64,000 nucleotides of DNA from the NCBI GenBank assembly GCA_964530825.1, contig CAZHCA010000005.1, positions 146,015-210,014 on the forward strand. Reading direction: 5' to 3'. Below are positions 36,766-46,690 of the stretch, piece by piece; within the stretch, counting starts at the first letter, position 1, and each line of letters opens with the position of its first letter. The notes under the pieces were generated by a model. It searched no databases. It was not told where the DNA came from and saw nothing but the letters and a program-made list of their open reading frames with translations. The DNA is from CAZHCA01 sp964530825 (GTDB lineage: Bacteria; Bacteroidota; Bacteroidia; Chitinophagales; Saprospiraceae). The position numbers and the translations under genes are program-made.

Positions 36766-37710
36766 ATGCTCGATAAAACCGCCTATCGCGAATTTTGTCA
36801 GCAACAGGCCTACTGGTTGCCGGTCTTTATGCAGCCCTGGTACCTGGACGCAGTCGCCGAAGGAGGAGACTGGGACGCCGTGGTTTACGATAAAAAGGGC
36901 CGTTTGCTGGCTGCCTGGCCATTCTTTTTAAAGAAAAAAGGGCCGTTTCACTATTCGACATTGCCCCCATTCACAAAATTCTTAGGGCCCTGTCTGGCGC
37001 CGGAAGCGCGGGCGTTGAAAGACCAACACCGGATCCTGACAACCATGGAAGCGCAACTACCGAGCTTGCATGCGATCAAGTGTACGACCCCCTACAGCTT
37101 CACGAATTGGCTACCTTTATATTGGCGTGGTTATCAGCAGCGCACACAGTACTCCTACCATATACCACTCAAAGATTGGTCGGCGGTCGAGGCTGGCATC
37201 AATCGAAACATGCGGCGCAACATTCGAAAAGCGCAGGCCGCCTTGCAAGTAGTTGCCAGCGAAGACATTGACTTTTTTTACCAGCTCAATCAGATGAGCT
37301 TCGACCGGCAGCAGGTGGCGATGCCCTACGCCCTGGTCGCTTTACGCCGCCATGACCAGGCCCTACGCGAACGCAACCGGCGAAAGATTTTCCTGGCACG
37401 CGATGCCGATGGTCAGGTGCATTCGGCAGCCTATCTGATATGGGACCAGCAGCGCAGTTACTACCACCTTTCCGGTGATAACCCCCGACTACGGCAGTCG
37501 GGGGCCGGCATGCTGCTCATTTACCATGCAATGGTATATACGGCCGAAGAACTCCGGCTGCCCACCTTTGATTTCGAAGGGAGCATGATCGAGCGCATTG
37601 AGGCGATCCGCCGTCAGTTCGGGGCTATCCAGCAGCCTTATTTCTTTATCTGGAAATACCGTTCCCGCTTGTTCCAAGCAGCTGAAGCACTGCGTCAATG
37701 GCGCAAGTAA
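36766..37710 (+). CDS. FemAB/GNAT-type acyl- or aminoacyl-transferase
   Basis: The 314-residue protein has the tandem-GNAT layout of the FemAB/Acetyltransf_6 group. The N-terminal lobe has WYLDAVAEGGDWDAVVYD, and the basic INRNMRRNIRKAQ block precedes the C-terminal lobe with SAAYLIWD and YYHLSGDNPRLRQSGAGMLL. Known relatives add amino acids to peptidoglycan precursors or help make exopolysaccharide. The partner here is unknown. It lies 3 bases after the O-methyltransferase and ends this run of genes; the next 135 bases hold no gene. Confidence 0.82.
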   Translation: MLDKTAYREFCQQQAYWLPVFMQPWYLDAVAEGGDWDAVVYDKKGRLLAAWPFFLKKKGPFHYSTLPPFTKFLGPCLAPEARALKDQHRILTTMEAQLPSLHAIKCTTPYSFTNWLPLYWRGYQQRTQYSYHIPLKDWSAVEAGINRNMRRNIRKAQAALQVVASEDIDFFYQLNQMSFDRQQVAMPYALVALRRHDQALRERNRRKIFLARDADGQVHSAAYLIWDQQRSYYHLSGDNPRLRQSGAGMLLIYHAMVYTAEELRLPTFDFEGSMIERIEAIRRQFGAIQQPYFFIWKYRSRLFQAAEALRQWRK

Positions 37711-37845
37711 CTCGCGCGGAAATGCTGAAGAAAAACACGTGCACAGTATGTTATTGGCATAACCCTCCATAACCATCGATTTCCGCCGTCGATTTGGATT
37801 GACGACCGTTAGGCTTTTTGAATTCATTAACCAAAAAACTTTCTA

Positions 37846-40800
37846 ATGGTCCCAAGTTTTTACTTTAAGATCCCTGCGCGGGTCACAGCATTGGGTACCT
37901 GGGTCATGCTGTTCATGTTGTCCATGTTCGCTAATCCGGGAGTTTCTCAAGCACAAGATGCCTGTGCAGCTGATTTTGGTATGTTAGGCAGTCCCAAAGT
38001 ATGTGTACTGGGGGACAGTGCCACCATCCAAACGGGCTTAGCCCAAAACACCGTTGTACCTCAAGGCTTTGAAGTACTTTACGTCTTGACCTCAGGCGAA
38101 GGCCTCGTTATCGAGGCAGTAAGCAACGTACCCCAGTTTGGCATCAGCCAACCGGCGGGCTTATTTACCATCCACACCCTAGTTTACGATCCTGAAACCC
38201 TCGATCTCAGCATTGTCGTTCCGGGCCAAACTACTGGTTTCGATGTGAATGAACTGCTTATTCAGGGCGGTGGAACCGTTTGCGGGGTATTGGATGTAGC
38301 CGGTATACCCTTCGAATTCGACGCTTGCGAGCCGGCTTGCTTCGCCGGTGCTGGCACCCTTGCGGCTGACAGCGCAGGATGCCTTGCTGATTCGCTGGTG
38401 CTGACAGCCAGCCAAGTGAGTGCACCTACCCTGCCCGATGAAAATTACCAGCAGCTGTTCGTACTGACAAGCGGCGAAGGTTTAGTCATCCAAGGCGTAT
38501 CCGAAACACCAGAATTTACCGTAACCGATACAGGGCGCTTTACTATCCACAGCTTGGTATTCGATCCCGCCACGCTCGACCTGAGCATCGTCGTTCCGGG
38601 TGAAACAACCGGCTTCGACGTTAATGCACTGCTGATCCAGGGCGGCGGCGATATCTGCGGCGCACTCGACGTTGCCGGAGCACCGTTCGATGTGATCACC
38701 TGCGAAGCGGCCTGCGAAGCCGACGCCGGTACCCTGGCTGCTAACGACATCGACTGCCTGCAAGACTCGGTCGTATTAACCGCAACCGAAGATCAGGCGC
38801 CGAATGTACCCGAAGGCTTCCAGGTACTTTACGTACTGACCAGCGGCGACAGCCTGGTGATCCAGGGCGTATCCGAGACGCCGGAGTTCACCGTGACCGA
38901 CACCGGTCGCTTCACCATCCATACCTTAGTGTTCGATCCCGCCACGCTCGACCTGAGCATCGTCGTTCCGGGTGAAACTACCGGCTTTGATGTAAATGCC
39001 TTGCTGTTCCAGGGCGGCGGCGATATCTGCGGCGCACTCGACGTTGCCGGAGCACCGTTCGATGTGATCACCTNNNNNNNNNNNNNNNNNNNNNNNNNNN
39101 NNNNNNNNNNNNNNNNNNNNNNNNNNNNNNNNNNNNNNNNNNNNNNNNNNNNNNNNNNNNNNNNNNNNNNNNNCCAGCGGCGACAGCCTGGTGATCCAGG
39201 GCGTATCCGAGACGCCGGAGTTCACCGTGACCGACACCGGTCGCTTCACCATCCATACCTTAGTGTTCGATCCCGCCACGCTCGACCTGAGCATCGTCGT
39301 TCCGGGTGAAACTACCGGCTTCGACGTCAATGCACTGCTGTTCCAGGGCGGTGGCGATATCTGCGGCGCACTCGACGTTGCCGGAGCACCGTTCGATGTG
39401 ATCACCTGCGAAGCGGCCTGCGAAGCCGACGCCGGTACCCTGGCTGCTAACGACATCGACTGCCTGCAAGACTCGGTCGTATTAACCGCAACCGAAGATC
39501 AGGCGCCGAATGTACCCGAAGGCTTCCAGGTACTTTACGTACTGACCAGCGGCGACAGCCTGGTGATCCAGGGCGTATCCGAGACGCCGGAGTTCACCGT
39601 AACCGACACCGGTCGCTTCACCATCCATACATTGGTTTACGATCCCGCTACGCTCGACCTGAGCATCGTCGTTCCGGGCGAAACTACCGGCTTTGATGTG
39701 AATGCCTTACTGATCCAGGGCGGTGGCGATGTCTGCGGCGCACTCGACGTTGCCGGAGCACCGTTCGATGTGATCACCTGCGGAGAAGTCTGCGAAGCCG
39801 ACGCCGGTACCCTGACCGGTAATGATTTCGATTGCTTGGAAGACTCACTAACGCTAACTGCAACTGTTGATCAGATGCCGGTTGTTCCGGATGACTTTGA
39901 AGTATTGTACGTACTGACGAGCACCGACGATCTGATTATCCAGGGCGTTTCAGGAACACCTGAATTCACGGTAATAGAAACTGGACGATTCCGCATCCAT
40001 ACGTTGGTTTACAATCCGGCCACGCTCGACCTAAGCATCGTCGTTCCAGGTGAAACTACCGGCTTTGATGTGAATGCCCTGCTGATCCAGGGCGGTGGTG
40101 ATATCTGTGCTTCGCTGGATGTTAACGGCGCCATCTTTGACGTTTCTTCTTGCGATGAGTTGGTTTGCGAAGCCGACGCCGGAAGCCTGACGCCCAAATC
40201 AGGTGACTGCCTAGACGGCCACGCCACGCTGGTAGCCGAAGTTGCCGACGAACCAGTTGTACCGGAAGGCTTCAAGGTAGCTTACCTGCTTACTCGCGGC
40301 GAAAACCTGATTATCGAAGAATTCGGTTTATTCCCGCAGTTCAACGTAACGAGCACCGGTACTTTCCGGATTCACACACTGGTATACAACCCCGAGAACT
40401 TCAGCTTTAATCAGATCGTTCCCGGCTACACTGGCGCTGCTCACGTATTGGAGCTGCTCATTCAAGGCGGTGGCGACATTTGCGGCTCGCTAGATGTAAC
40501 TGGTGCGAAATTCGAAGTAGAAGAGTGCAAGTGTATTGCAGCAGCCGGACGCTTAGCACCGAAAGAAGAGCAGGAATGTGTACCGAGCTTTGGCAAAGGA
40601 TCCATTTCGGCTAGCTTTACCCAACATGCTGTTATTCCAGAAGGTTACGAAGCCATCTTCGTATTGACCGAAGGCGATGAGCTGGTAATTCGGGATGTAG
40701 CAGTTGTACCGTTCTTCCAGTTAGAACACCCGGGTCGCTACCGGATCCACACACTGGTATATAACCCGACCACCCTTGACCTGTCGATTATCAAATTTGG

Positions 40801-42271
40801 TAAGACCACTGGTTTCGATGTGAACGGATTACTCATCCAGGGCGGAGGTGAAATTTGCGCAGCGCTAGACGTAGCAGGGGCCTTATTCGACGTAGAGACC
40901 TGCAAATGCGAAGCAGATGCCGGTACACTGGTTCCGGACCAAACGGACTGTCTGGATGGCCACGCTACAATCTCCGCAAAAGTAGGTCACCAACCCGAGG
41001 TGCCGAAAGGCTTCGAAATTATCTATGTACTGACCAAAGGCGACGGCCTGGTGATCCAGGATGTGAGCAACTCGCCCCAGTTCAATGTCGATATGACGGG
41101 CACATTCCGGATTCACTCCTTAGTTTACAACCCGAATACACTGGATTTAGGCATCGTTGTGCCCGGAAAAACCACCGGCTTTGACGTATTCGGTCTGCTT
41201 GAAGACGGCGGAGGCGACATTTGCGGCTCCTTAGATGTAGCGGGCGCTAAATTTGTCATTGAAAAATGCCCCTGCACCGCCGATGCCGGTACAGCTATGA
41301 CGGTAAATGAAGCCGATGCCTGCCTCGATGGCCATGCTACCCTGCTCGCTAAAAGCAACGGTGATTTCAAGATCCCCGAAGGCTATGAACTGATCTATGT
41401 ACTGACCAGTGGCGACGGCCTGGTAATTGAAGCGGCGAGCAGCCATCCGGAATTTACCGTAAGCGAAACAGGACGATTTACGATCCATCCTTTCGTATAC
41501 AATCCGAAGACCTTGGATCTGGGCATCATTAAGCTAGGTGTCACTACCGGCTTTGACGTCAATGAACTGCTGATCCAAGGCGGCGGCGATATCTGTGCTT
41601 CACTGGATGTAGCCGGTGCTCCTTTCGATGTAAAAGAATGTCCCTGCACCGCCGATGCCGGCACCCTTGATCCGCGTGATATTGAGTGCCAGAACAACAA
41701 CCACCCGGTACACCTGCGTGCCGACATCAACAAATCGCCGGTAGTGCCGGATGGATACGAGGTTCTCTACGTGCTAACGGAAGGCGATGAACTCGTTATA
41801 CAAGGTACCAATGACCACCCAATGTTTGCCGTACCTTATCCGGGTCGCTTCCGCATCCACACCCTGGTATACAATCCGAAGACGTTAGACTTGGGTATTG
41901 TCGTACCAGGTGTGACCACTGGTTTTGATGTGAACAACCTGTTGATTCAGGGCGGCGGTGACATCTGCGCTTCACTGGATGTAGACGGTGCGGTATTTGA
42001 CGTAGTAAGCTGTGCTGCCGGCCATATTGCCAAAGCGTATCCTAATCCTGCGCACGATCACGTAACTGTGACCCTTCAGCCTACCGAAGGTCAGGGTGAA
42101 GTCATCGTTCAGATCGTCGACATCAATGGAAAGCTTATTCGAGAACAGCAACTGCCTGCCGGTACGGAGCAAGTAGAATTGAATATTGCCGGACTGAAAA
42201 AAGGCACGTTCTTTATTCAGGTCAACTACGGTGAGGGCGGATTTGATACCTTACCGATGAGCAAGTACTAG
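37846..42271 (+). CDS. Large secreted repeat protein with T9SS type-A sorting domain (contains assembly gap)
   Basis: This surface or secreted protein has a signal peptide (residues 1 to about 36, ending VSQAQ), at least eleven copies of a unit of about 124 residues, and a C-terminal T9SS type-A sorting domain (KAYPNPAHDHVTVTL at its start, GTFFIQV near its end). Each unit reads roughly C-x-A-D-A-G-T-L, VPEGFEVLYVLTSGDGLVIQ, GRFTIHTLVYNP, TTGFDVNxLLIQGGGDICxSLDV, with cysteines at both ends. I cannot assign the unit to a known family. A 100-N gap at 39074-39173 changes the apparent frame. This is an assembly effect: the frame is restored if the true gap is 138 bases plus any number of 372-base units. 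The encoded protein is therefore longer than drawn. A good terminator follows. Confidence 0.85.
37963..42013 (+). repeat. Tandem repeats, 372-bp (124-residue) unit
   Basis: Eleven copies can be counted by the G-G-G-x-I/V-C block. Copies 2 to 5, on both sides of the gap, are almost identical at the DNA level (for example, TGCGAAG at 39407 and TGCGGAG at 39779 are 372 apart). Copies 1 and 6-11 have drifted and vary in length. This fits recent amplification or gene conversion in the centre of the array. Confidence 0.85.
39074..39173. other. Assembly gap (100 N) in tandem repeats
   Basis: Exactly 100 N, a placeholder length. The last 234 bases before the gap and the first 234 after it are the same part of the repeat but differ at six positions near their right ends, so they are separate copies. 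Confidence 0.95.
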
Positions 42272-42291
42272 AGTTAACTTCATATACGACC

Positions 42292-42309
42292 CTGCGATAA
42301 CGATCGCAG
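42292..42309 (+). other. Stem-loop just before the terminator
   Basis: CTGCGAT, loop AACG, ATCGCAG is a perfect 7-bp stem, 20 bases after the repeat-protein stop and 10 bases before the terminator. It may protect the 3' end. Confidence 0.45.
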
Positions 42310-42319
42310 AACCTGTAAG

Positions 42320-42352
42320 ACGACCGGGGCTTCGCTCCGGTCGTTTTTTTTT
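42320..42352 (+). terminator. Rho-independent terminator of the repeat-protein gene
   Basis: ACGACCGG (42320-42327) pairs with CCGGTCGT (42337-42344) around a TTCG-containing loop, followed by eight or more T residues. Confidence 0.9.
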
Positions 42353-42463
42353 GCAATCATGCACTGACCGGCTCAGGATTTGTTAAATTTCAGCAGCTTA
42401 TCCAAGGGATAATCCGATTGGAAACCAATTTGCAATAACTAAAAAACACAATTGAAACGAAGT

Positions 42464-43477
42464 ATGAAAACACTTAACCTGCTCCTGCTTCTGGGGCTTC
42501 CTTTCACCTTCTTCAGCTGTAATAGCGGCGGCCAGAAAACGGATGCCAACGCCGACACGACGGATACTACTGCTACCGAAGAAACCAACGAAATGACCGA
42601 CCAAAATATCGAGCAAACCGATGAATTGGTAGCAACCCTCAACAATGCAGTAGGTATGGACCGGAAGACCGCTACATACGAAATCGAAAGCGGTTCGGGT
42701 ACCATTGAAGGAGCTTATGATAACGACCAGTTACGCATATTGCGCATGGCCATCGACAACGATATGCGAGAAGAACGGGAAACTTTTTACCTCAACAACA
42801 ATGGAGAGGTCAAATATTACACCAAATATACCAAAGGCGACCCTTGCCGCACGATGGACGGCAGGGCTTGTGTACGCGAGGTGAAAGTATATCTAGCCAA
42901 TACTGGTGATGTTTATACTGCTTTTCAGCGGGAAGTAAAAGTAGGCGGCGCCCCGATTACCAGTAAAGCATACGCCGAAATAACAAACTACGGAGAGTTT
43001 GAGTCTGCTGTTGCCACGCGGATGGAACGCTATAAAGAAATCTTAACGGCCGAAGAAGAAACCGCCAAAACGGACGGGAGTGCCGATGCCACAAAGGAAG
43101 ACAGCAAGCCGAAAGATCCACAACAACCTACCCGGCCATCGAAGCCGGCTGAAACCGTCAAAGAACTAGCCATCGTGGGCGGTCAGGTTACTGCCGGTGG
43201 AAAGATCCGCGTCGGACAAAAACAATCCTACGTGATCGAAAGCAATCGCGGTGAACAGTACCGCATTCAGCTCGACTGCCCAAGCCCCGCCATTACGGCC
43301 GATATTGTGAATGCCGAAACCGGCGAGCAGTTGGGCACGGCTTCTCCAAATTGGTCGGGCACATCCAACACCCTTGCCGGACTCAAAATTCGAGTTTACC
43401 TAGACGAAGCCAAAGCCAATGAAAACGAAAGCGCCCTGTATAAACTCATCATCAATGAAGGCGCTCTTGAGCAATAA
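42464..43477 (+). CDS. Lipoprotein of unknown function
   Basis: I do not recognise this 337-residue protein. A lipoprotein signal ends at C19 (TFFSC). An acidic Thr/Asp/Glu-rich linker follows (residues about 22-55), then a globular region of about 130 residues with DPCRTMDGRACV, a Lys/Pro/Gln linker, and a C-terminal domain of about 100 residues resembling the beta-sandwich found in secreted inhibitor-like modules (V-G-Q-K-Q-S-Y-V-I-E-S). Start ATG 42464 gives the signal; an upstream in-frame TTG does not improve it. It stands alone between two strong terminators. Confidence 0.8.
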   Translation: MKTLNLLLLLGLPFTFFSCNSGGQKTDANADTTDTTATEETNEMTDQNIEQTDELVATLNNAVGMDRKTATYEIESGSGTIEGAYDNDQLRILRMAIDNDMREERETFYLNNNGEVKYYTKYTKGDPCRTMDGRACVREVKVYLANTGDVYTAFQREVKVGGAPITSKAYAEITNYGEFESAVATRMERYKEILTAEEETAKTDGSADATKEDSKPKDPQQPTRPSKPAETVKELAIVGGQVTAGGKIRVGQKQSYVIESNRGEQYRIQLDCPSPAITADIVNAETGEQLGTASPNWSGTSNTLAGLKIRVYLDEAKANENESALYKLIINEGALEQ

Positions 43478-43488
43478 ATCGCTTACTG

Positions 43489-43528
43489 CAAGACCCCAGA
43501 AAGTCCTTTCCGGGGTCTTGTCTTTTTT
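43489..43528. terminator. Terminator between convergent genes
   Basis: CAAGACCCC-A-GAAAG pairs with CTTTC-C-GGGGTCTTG and is followed by a T-rich tract (TCTTTTTT). It ends the lipoprotein transcript. The T tract runs into the stop codon of the convergent outer-membrane gene. Confidence 0.85.
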
Positions 43529-45302
43529 AAAAGCGGCTCACGTACCCGAAGTGCACCTTTGGGCTATTGAAGTCAAGGGGAATATCCTGGGTACCGCCCA
43601 CTGCCAAGCTAAAACCAAATAACCCGACCGAGGTCTCGAAGGTGATCCCCGCCCCCAAGCCGGAAGGTTGGACAATGAAATTGTTCGTGCTGGTACGATC
43701 GGTCAGCCAGCCCCTATCATAAAAAGCGTACAGGTAAGAATTTTGGGCTAGCAAAAACCGCCACTCCAGCGTACCGATAACGTACTGTGAAGCAAAAAAA
43801 AACTCTTCGTCGAAACCCCGCATTAAGCGATTACCGCCCAGGCGGAACTGCTCATTGCGGTAAATATCCCCATCGGCAATAATCCACCCTGCATTAGCTT
43901 TGACCAAAAGAGCGGAGCGACTAAAGAGCGGCACGAAATACCGGCCTTCACCCGTTAAGCGATACTGTACGCTACGCAAATTCAGGGTGTCATACAAACT
44001 GCCGAGTTCAAGATCGAGAATTTCGTTATTGCGCTGGATTCGGCGTATACCCGCCCCGCCCCTCAAATGCAGCTGCCACCCCCGTCTGGGATTAAACCGA
44101 TAATCGAGCTGCTGTAAAAAGGTCTCCAGACCAAAAGACAAGGTCCGTAAGTCCAGATCCTGGGGTAATTGCTGTTGCGCCACTATGGCAGCTTCGTCAA
44201 TAGTGAGCAAAACGCCCCTTTTGTTTTCCCAAAATACCTGCAAGTAGTTTCCCCCTTCGAAGAGATACTGAAGGCCGAAATCGAAGTGTAGGTCCAGGAA
44301 AGTAGTATCTCTTTTATACAGATCGAATGCCAGATCCGTTCCGAAAGGCAGTCCGAGCACGTATGGATAACTAAACTCCAAATCGAGCCGTTGCGTTTCG
44401 GGGCGCAGTTGCTCGAATTTAGCGAAGATGCGTTCCCCCAGACCGAAGGCATTCAAGAGCTCTGCGTTAAAAGTCCCTGTGATCAGTAGCCGGTCTACCT
44501 GGGGGCTAGCCGGTAAAACCCCAATGATAAAATCAAACTGGCTGGCGCGCTTTTTCTGCAAGGGGATATTGACCAATGCCTTTTGGTCATAAAATTGGAC
44601 GCCCGGATCTTGAGGGACGGTCAAAAAAGTGAGCTCCCGCAGGCGGGGCCGAATGTTCAGGACTTTTTTTTGGTCGTAGGGCGTTCCGGGCTGGATGCCC
44701 AGGTATTGTTCCAGATAAGCCTTGTGCAGCCGGCCGTTCCCCGTGACGGCCAGGGTGTCAAAAACGATTAATGGACCGCGATTAGCAAACAGGCGGCCGC
44801 CTGCCCCAGTGGCCGTTAAGAAGAAACTATCCAGACCCACTTCGGCAAAGGGATAACCGTTTTCCTGTGCCGTGCGCAGTAACCGCTCTTGCAACACTTT
44901 AATCCTTTCCAGGTTGGCGCTTTTACCTAGGTATGCTTTAGTACGGAAGTTGACGGCATCCAGCCATTCCTCCGGCACCTGCGTCACGTCAAGCGCCATC
45001 CACTGGTAGGGCGGCCCGATCCACAAATGTGCCGTGTAGGTGCTGTCCGTCAGCACGAGCGAATCAACGGAAGCCTCGAGAAAGGAGGCCGCACGTAACT
45101 GCCGGAGCAATGTCTGGAGGGCCGGGCGCACTGCCGCCGAATCGGCATAGGTATCGGCCAGCCGCTCCGCCTTTTTGAAGGTTGCTTTGTCCTGAGGTTG
45201 CAGCTGGAGGCGCAGTCGCCAAGTATCCTGCCCGTGCAGGGCACTGCCCCACCACAAGCACAATACGAGGTAACAAAGACATGTCCATCCGCATTTATCC
45301 AT
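43527..45302 (-). CDS. Omp85/BamA-like outer-membrane protein
   Basis: The 591-residue protein has a signal peptide (ending LHGQ, about residue 25) and an N-terminal half with POTRA-like blocks (residues about 60-260, including the Y-L-G-I-Q-P-G-T-P-Y-D strand-turn). The C-terminal half is a 16-strand-type barrel with RLGGNRLMRGFDEEFF, the R-G-F/Y loop of Omp85 proteins, and a terminal aromatic residue (F) as required for outer-membrane insertion. It is shorter than BamA, and closer in size to TamA or surface-antigen proteins. The function is probably protein or lipid passage across the outer membrane, but the cargo is unknown. Confidence 0.85.
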   Translation of the reverse strand: MDKCGWTCLCYLVLCLWWGSALHGQDTWRLRLQLQPQDKATFKKAERLADTYADSAAVRPALQTLLRQLRAASFLEASVDSLVLTDSTYTAHLWIGPPYQWMALDVTQVPEEWLDAVNFRTKAYLGKSANLERIKVLQERLLRTAQENGYPFAEVGLDSFFLTATGAGGRLFANRGPLIVFDTLAVTGNGRLHKAYLEQYLGIQPGTPYDQKKVLNIRPRLRELTFLTVPQDPGVQFYDQKALVNIPLQKKRASQFDFIIGVLPASPQVDRLLITGTFNAELLNAFGLGERIFAKFEQLRPETQRLDLEFSYPYVLGLPFGTDLAFDLYKRDTTFLDLHFDFGLQYLFEGGNYLQVFWENKRGVLLTIDEAAIVAQQQLPQDLDLRTLSFGLETFLQQLDYRFNPRRGWQLHLRGGAGIRRIQRNNEILDLELGSLYDTLNLRSVQYRLTGEGRYFVPLFSRSALLVKANAGWIIADGDIYRNEQFRLGGNRLMRGFDEEFFFASQYVIGTLEWRFLLAQNSYLYAFYDRGWLTDRTSTNNFIVQPSGLGAGITFETSVGLFGFSLAVGGTQDIPLDFNSPKVHFGYVSRF

Positions 45303-45429
45303 TCTGGCTTAAATTTGTTATCAAGACGAAAATTAGTTGAGAATGTTGTTGGAACAGCAGCGTAACGGCGACAGGTATCCTTTTTGTAGCCACTTGTCGC
45401 CTGCCACTTTCCAACCAATACTGGCAAAT

Positions 45430-46548
45430 ATGCCCGGACTTTATCTACATATCCCATTTTGCAAGCAAGCTTGTCACTATTGCAACTTTCACTTTTCTAC
45501 GTCCCTGAAGTTAAAGGCACCATTGTTGGAGGCCCTCCAAGCTGAGATTGGACGCCGGGCAAATGAGCTGACCGAACGGTCCCTCCAATCCATTTATTTT
45601 GGGGGCGGAACACCCTCTTTACTATCGGCCGATGAAATTAACCTGCTTTTCGGCACCATCGAAAGGTATTTCAGTATCCAGTCCGATGCAGAAATCACGA
45701 TCGAAGCTAACCCGGATGACCTGACGGCCGAAAAGCTGACAGCTTTACGCCATACTGCTGTCAATCGATTGAGTATAGGAATTCAGTCCTTCTGGGATAC
45801 CGACCTGAAATTCATGAATCGCTCGCATAACGCAACAGAGGCACGCACCTGTATCGACCGCGCCAAGGCCATTGGCTTCGATCAACTAACCATCGACCTG
45901 ATCTACGGAAGTCCCACCACATCGGATGCCCAATGGGCCGAAAACCTGCGGATTGCATTGGGTTACCAGCTTCCCCATTTGTCGAGTTATTGCCTAACGG
46001 TCGAACCTCGTACGGCCCTCGGGCATTTTGTGGCTGGCGGAAAAATAGCAGACGTAGATGACGAACACGCTGCCCGCCAGTTCGAAATGCTAATGGCAGC
46101 CACCGCAGCAGCCGGCTACGAACACTATGAAATCTCCAATTTTGCCTTACCCCTTCATTATGCCCGCCATAATACCAGCTACTGGCAAGGTGATCCTTAC
46201 CTGGGCGTGGGTCCCTCGGCCCATTCCTTCGATGGAAAAACCCGTCGCTGGAACATCGCCAATAATGCACGCTATATCAAATACATCCGGGAAGGAGCCT
46301 GGGATCAGCTCACAGAAATTGAAGTGCTCACACCGCGCGACTGCTATCATGAATACATCATGACTGGCCTTCGCACCAAATGGGGCGTGAATATCGAGCG
46401 CATCGCAGATCCATTCCGTGAGCATTTCCTGAAGTCCATTCAGCCCTACCTGGAACAGGGGTTAGTGATTCGGAGTGGCAAGCAGTACGCCCTGCCTCCC
46501 AAAGGCCGTTTGTTAGCCGACCGGATCGCTGGTGATTTATTTATTTAA
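45430..46548 (+). CDS. hemW: Radical SAM heme chaperone HemW
   Basis: The 372-residue protein resembles oxygen-independent coproporphyrinogen oxidase but belongs to the HemW group, which moves heme to target proteins. The radical-SAM cluster motif is CKQACHYC (C11, C15, C18), starting right after LHIPF, with the next residue F as in HemW. YFGGGTPSLL and the SIGIQSFWD block follow. The length matches HemW. The start is ATG 45430, which gives the family N-terminus MPGLYLHIPFC. Confidence 0.93.
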   Translation: MPGLYLHIPFCKQACHYCNFHFSTSLKLKAPLLEALQAEIGRRANELTERSLQSIYFGGGTPSLLSADEINLLFGTIERYFSIQSDAEITIEANPDDLTAEKLTALRHTAVNRLSIGIQSFWDTDLKFMNRSHNATEARTCIDRAKAIGFDQLTIDLIYGSPTTSDAQWAENLRIALGYQLPHLSSYCLTVEPRTALGHFVAGGKIADVDDEHAARQFEMLMAATAAAGYEHYEISNFALPLHYARHNTSYWQGDPYLGVGPSAHSFDGKTRRWNIANNARYIKYIREGAWDQLTEIEVLTPRDCYHEYIMTGLRTKWGVNIERIADPFREHFLKSIQPYLEQGLVIRSGKQYALPPKGRLLADRIAGDLFI

Positions 46549-46612
46549 CCTAAGACCGGGCTCGAGTATTTGAGTATTTGTAGATGTACGATGTTGACCT
46601 TACCAGCAACCC

Positions 46613-46665
46613 TTATTAAACATTTTGTTTATTAATTCTTGCTTTATTAAAACATTTTGTGCATT
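46613..46665 (+). promoter_or_regulatory. Duplicated operator-like element before the antirepressor-like gene
   Basis: ATTAAACATTTTGT (from about 46616) and ATTAAAACATTTTGT (from about 46646) are near-identical direct copies about 31 bases apart, close to three turns of DNA. Each contains an ACA-TTT-TGT dyad. They are AT-rich in an otherwise balanced region. This could be a regulator site or a promoter; no exact TAnnTTTG box is visible nearby. Confidence 0.45.
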
Positions 46666-46690
46666 ATTGTGGAAACAATTGGTGTCCCCC

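Noticed and set aside
39060..39200. Frameshift or pseudogene in the 37.8-42.3 kb gene
   Set aside because: The frame change occurs only across a 100-N placeholder, and repeat spacing predicts a gap length that restores the frame.
38445..39470. Antisense open frames opposite the repeat array
   Set aside because: They recur with the repeats and simply reflect low stop frequency in the reverse frame of the amplified unit.
37963..42013. Regularly spaced near-identical repeats as a CRISPR array
   Set aside because: The unit is 372 bases, fully in frame and encodes a conserved protein module; there are no short repeats with unique spacers.
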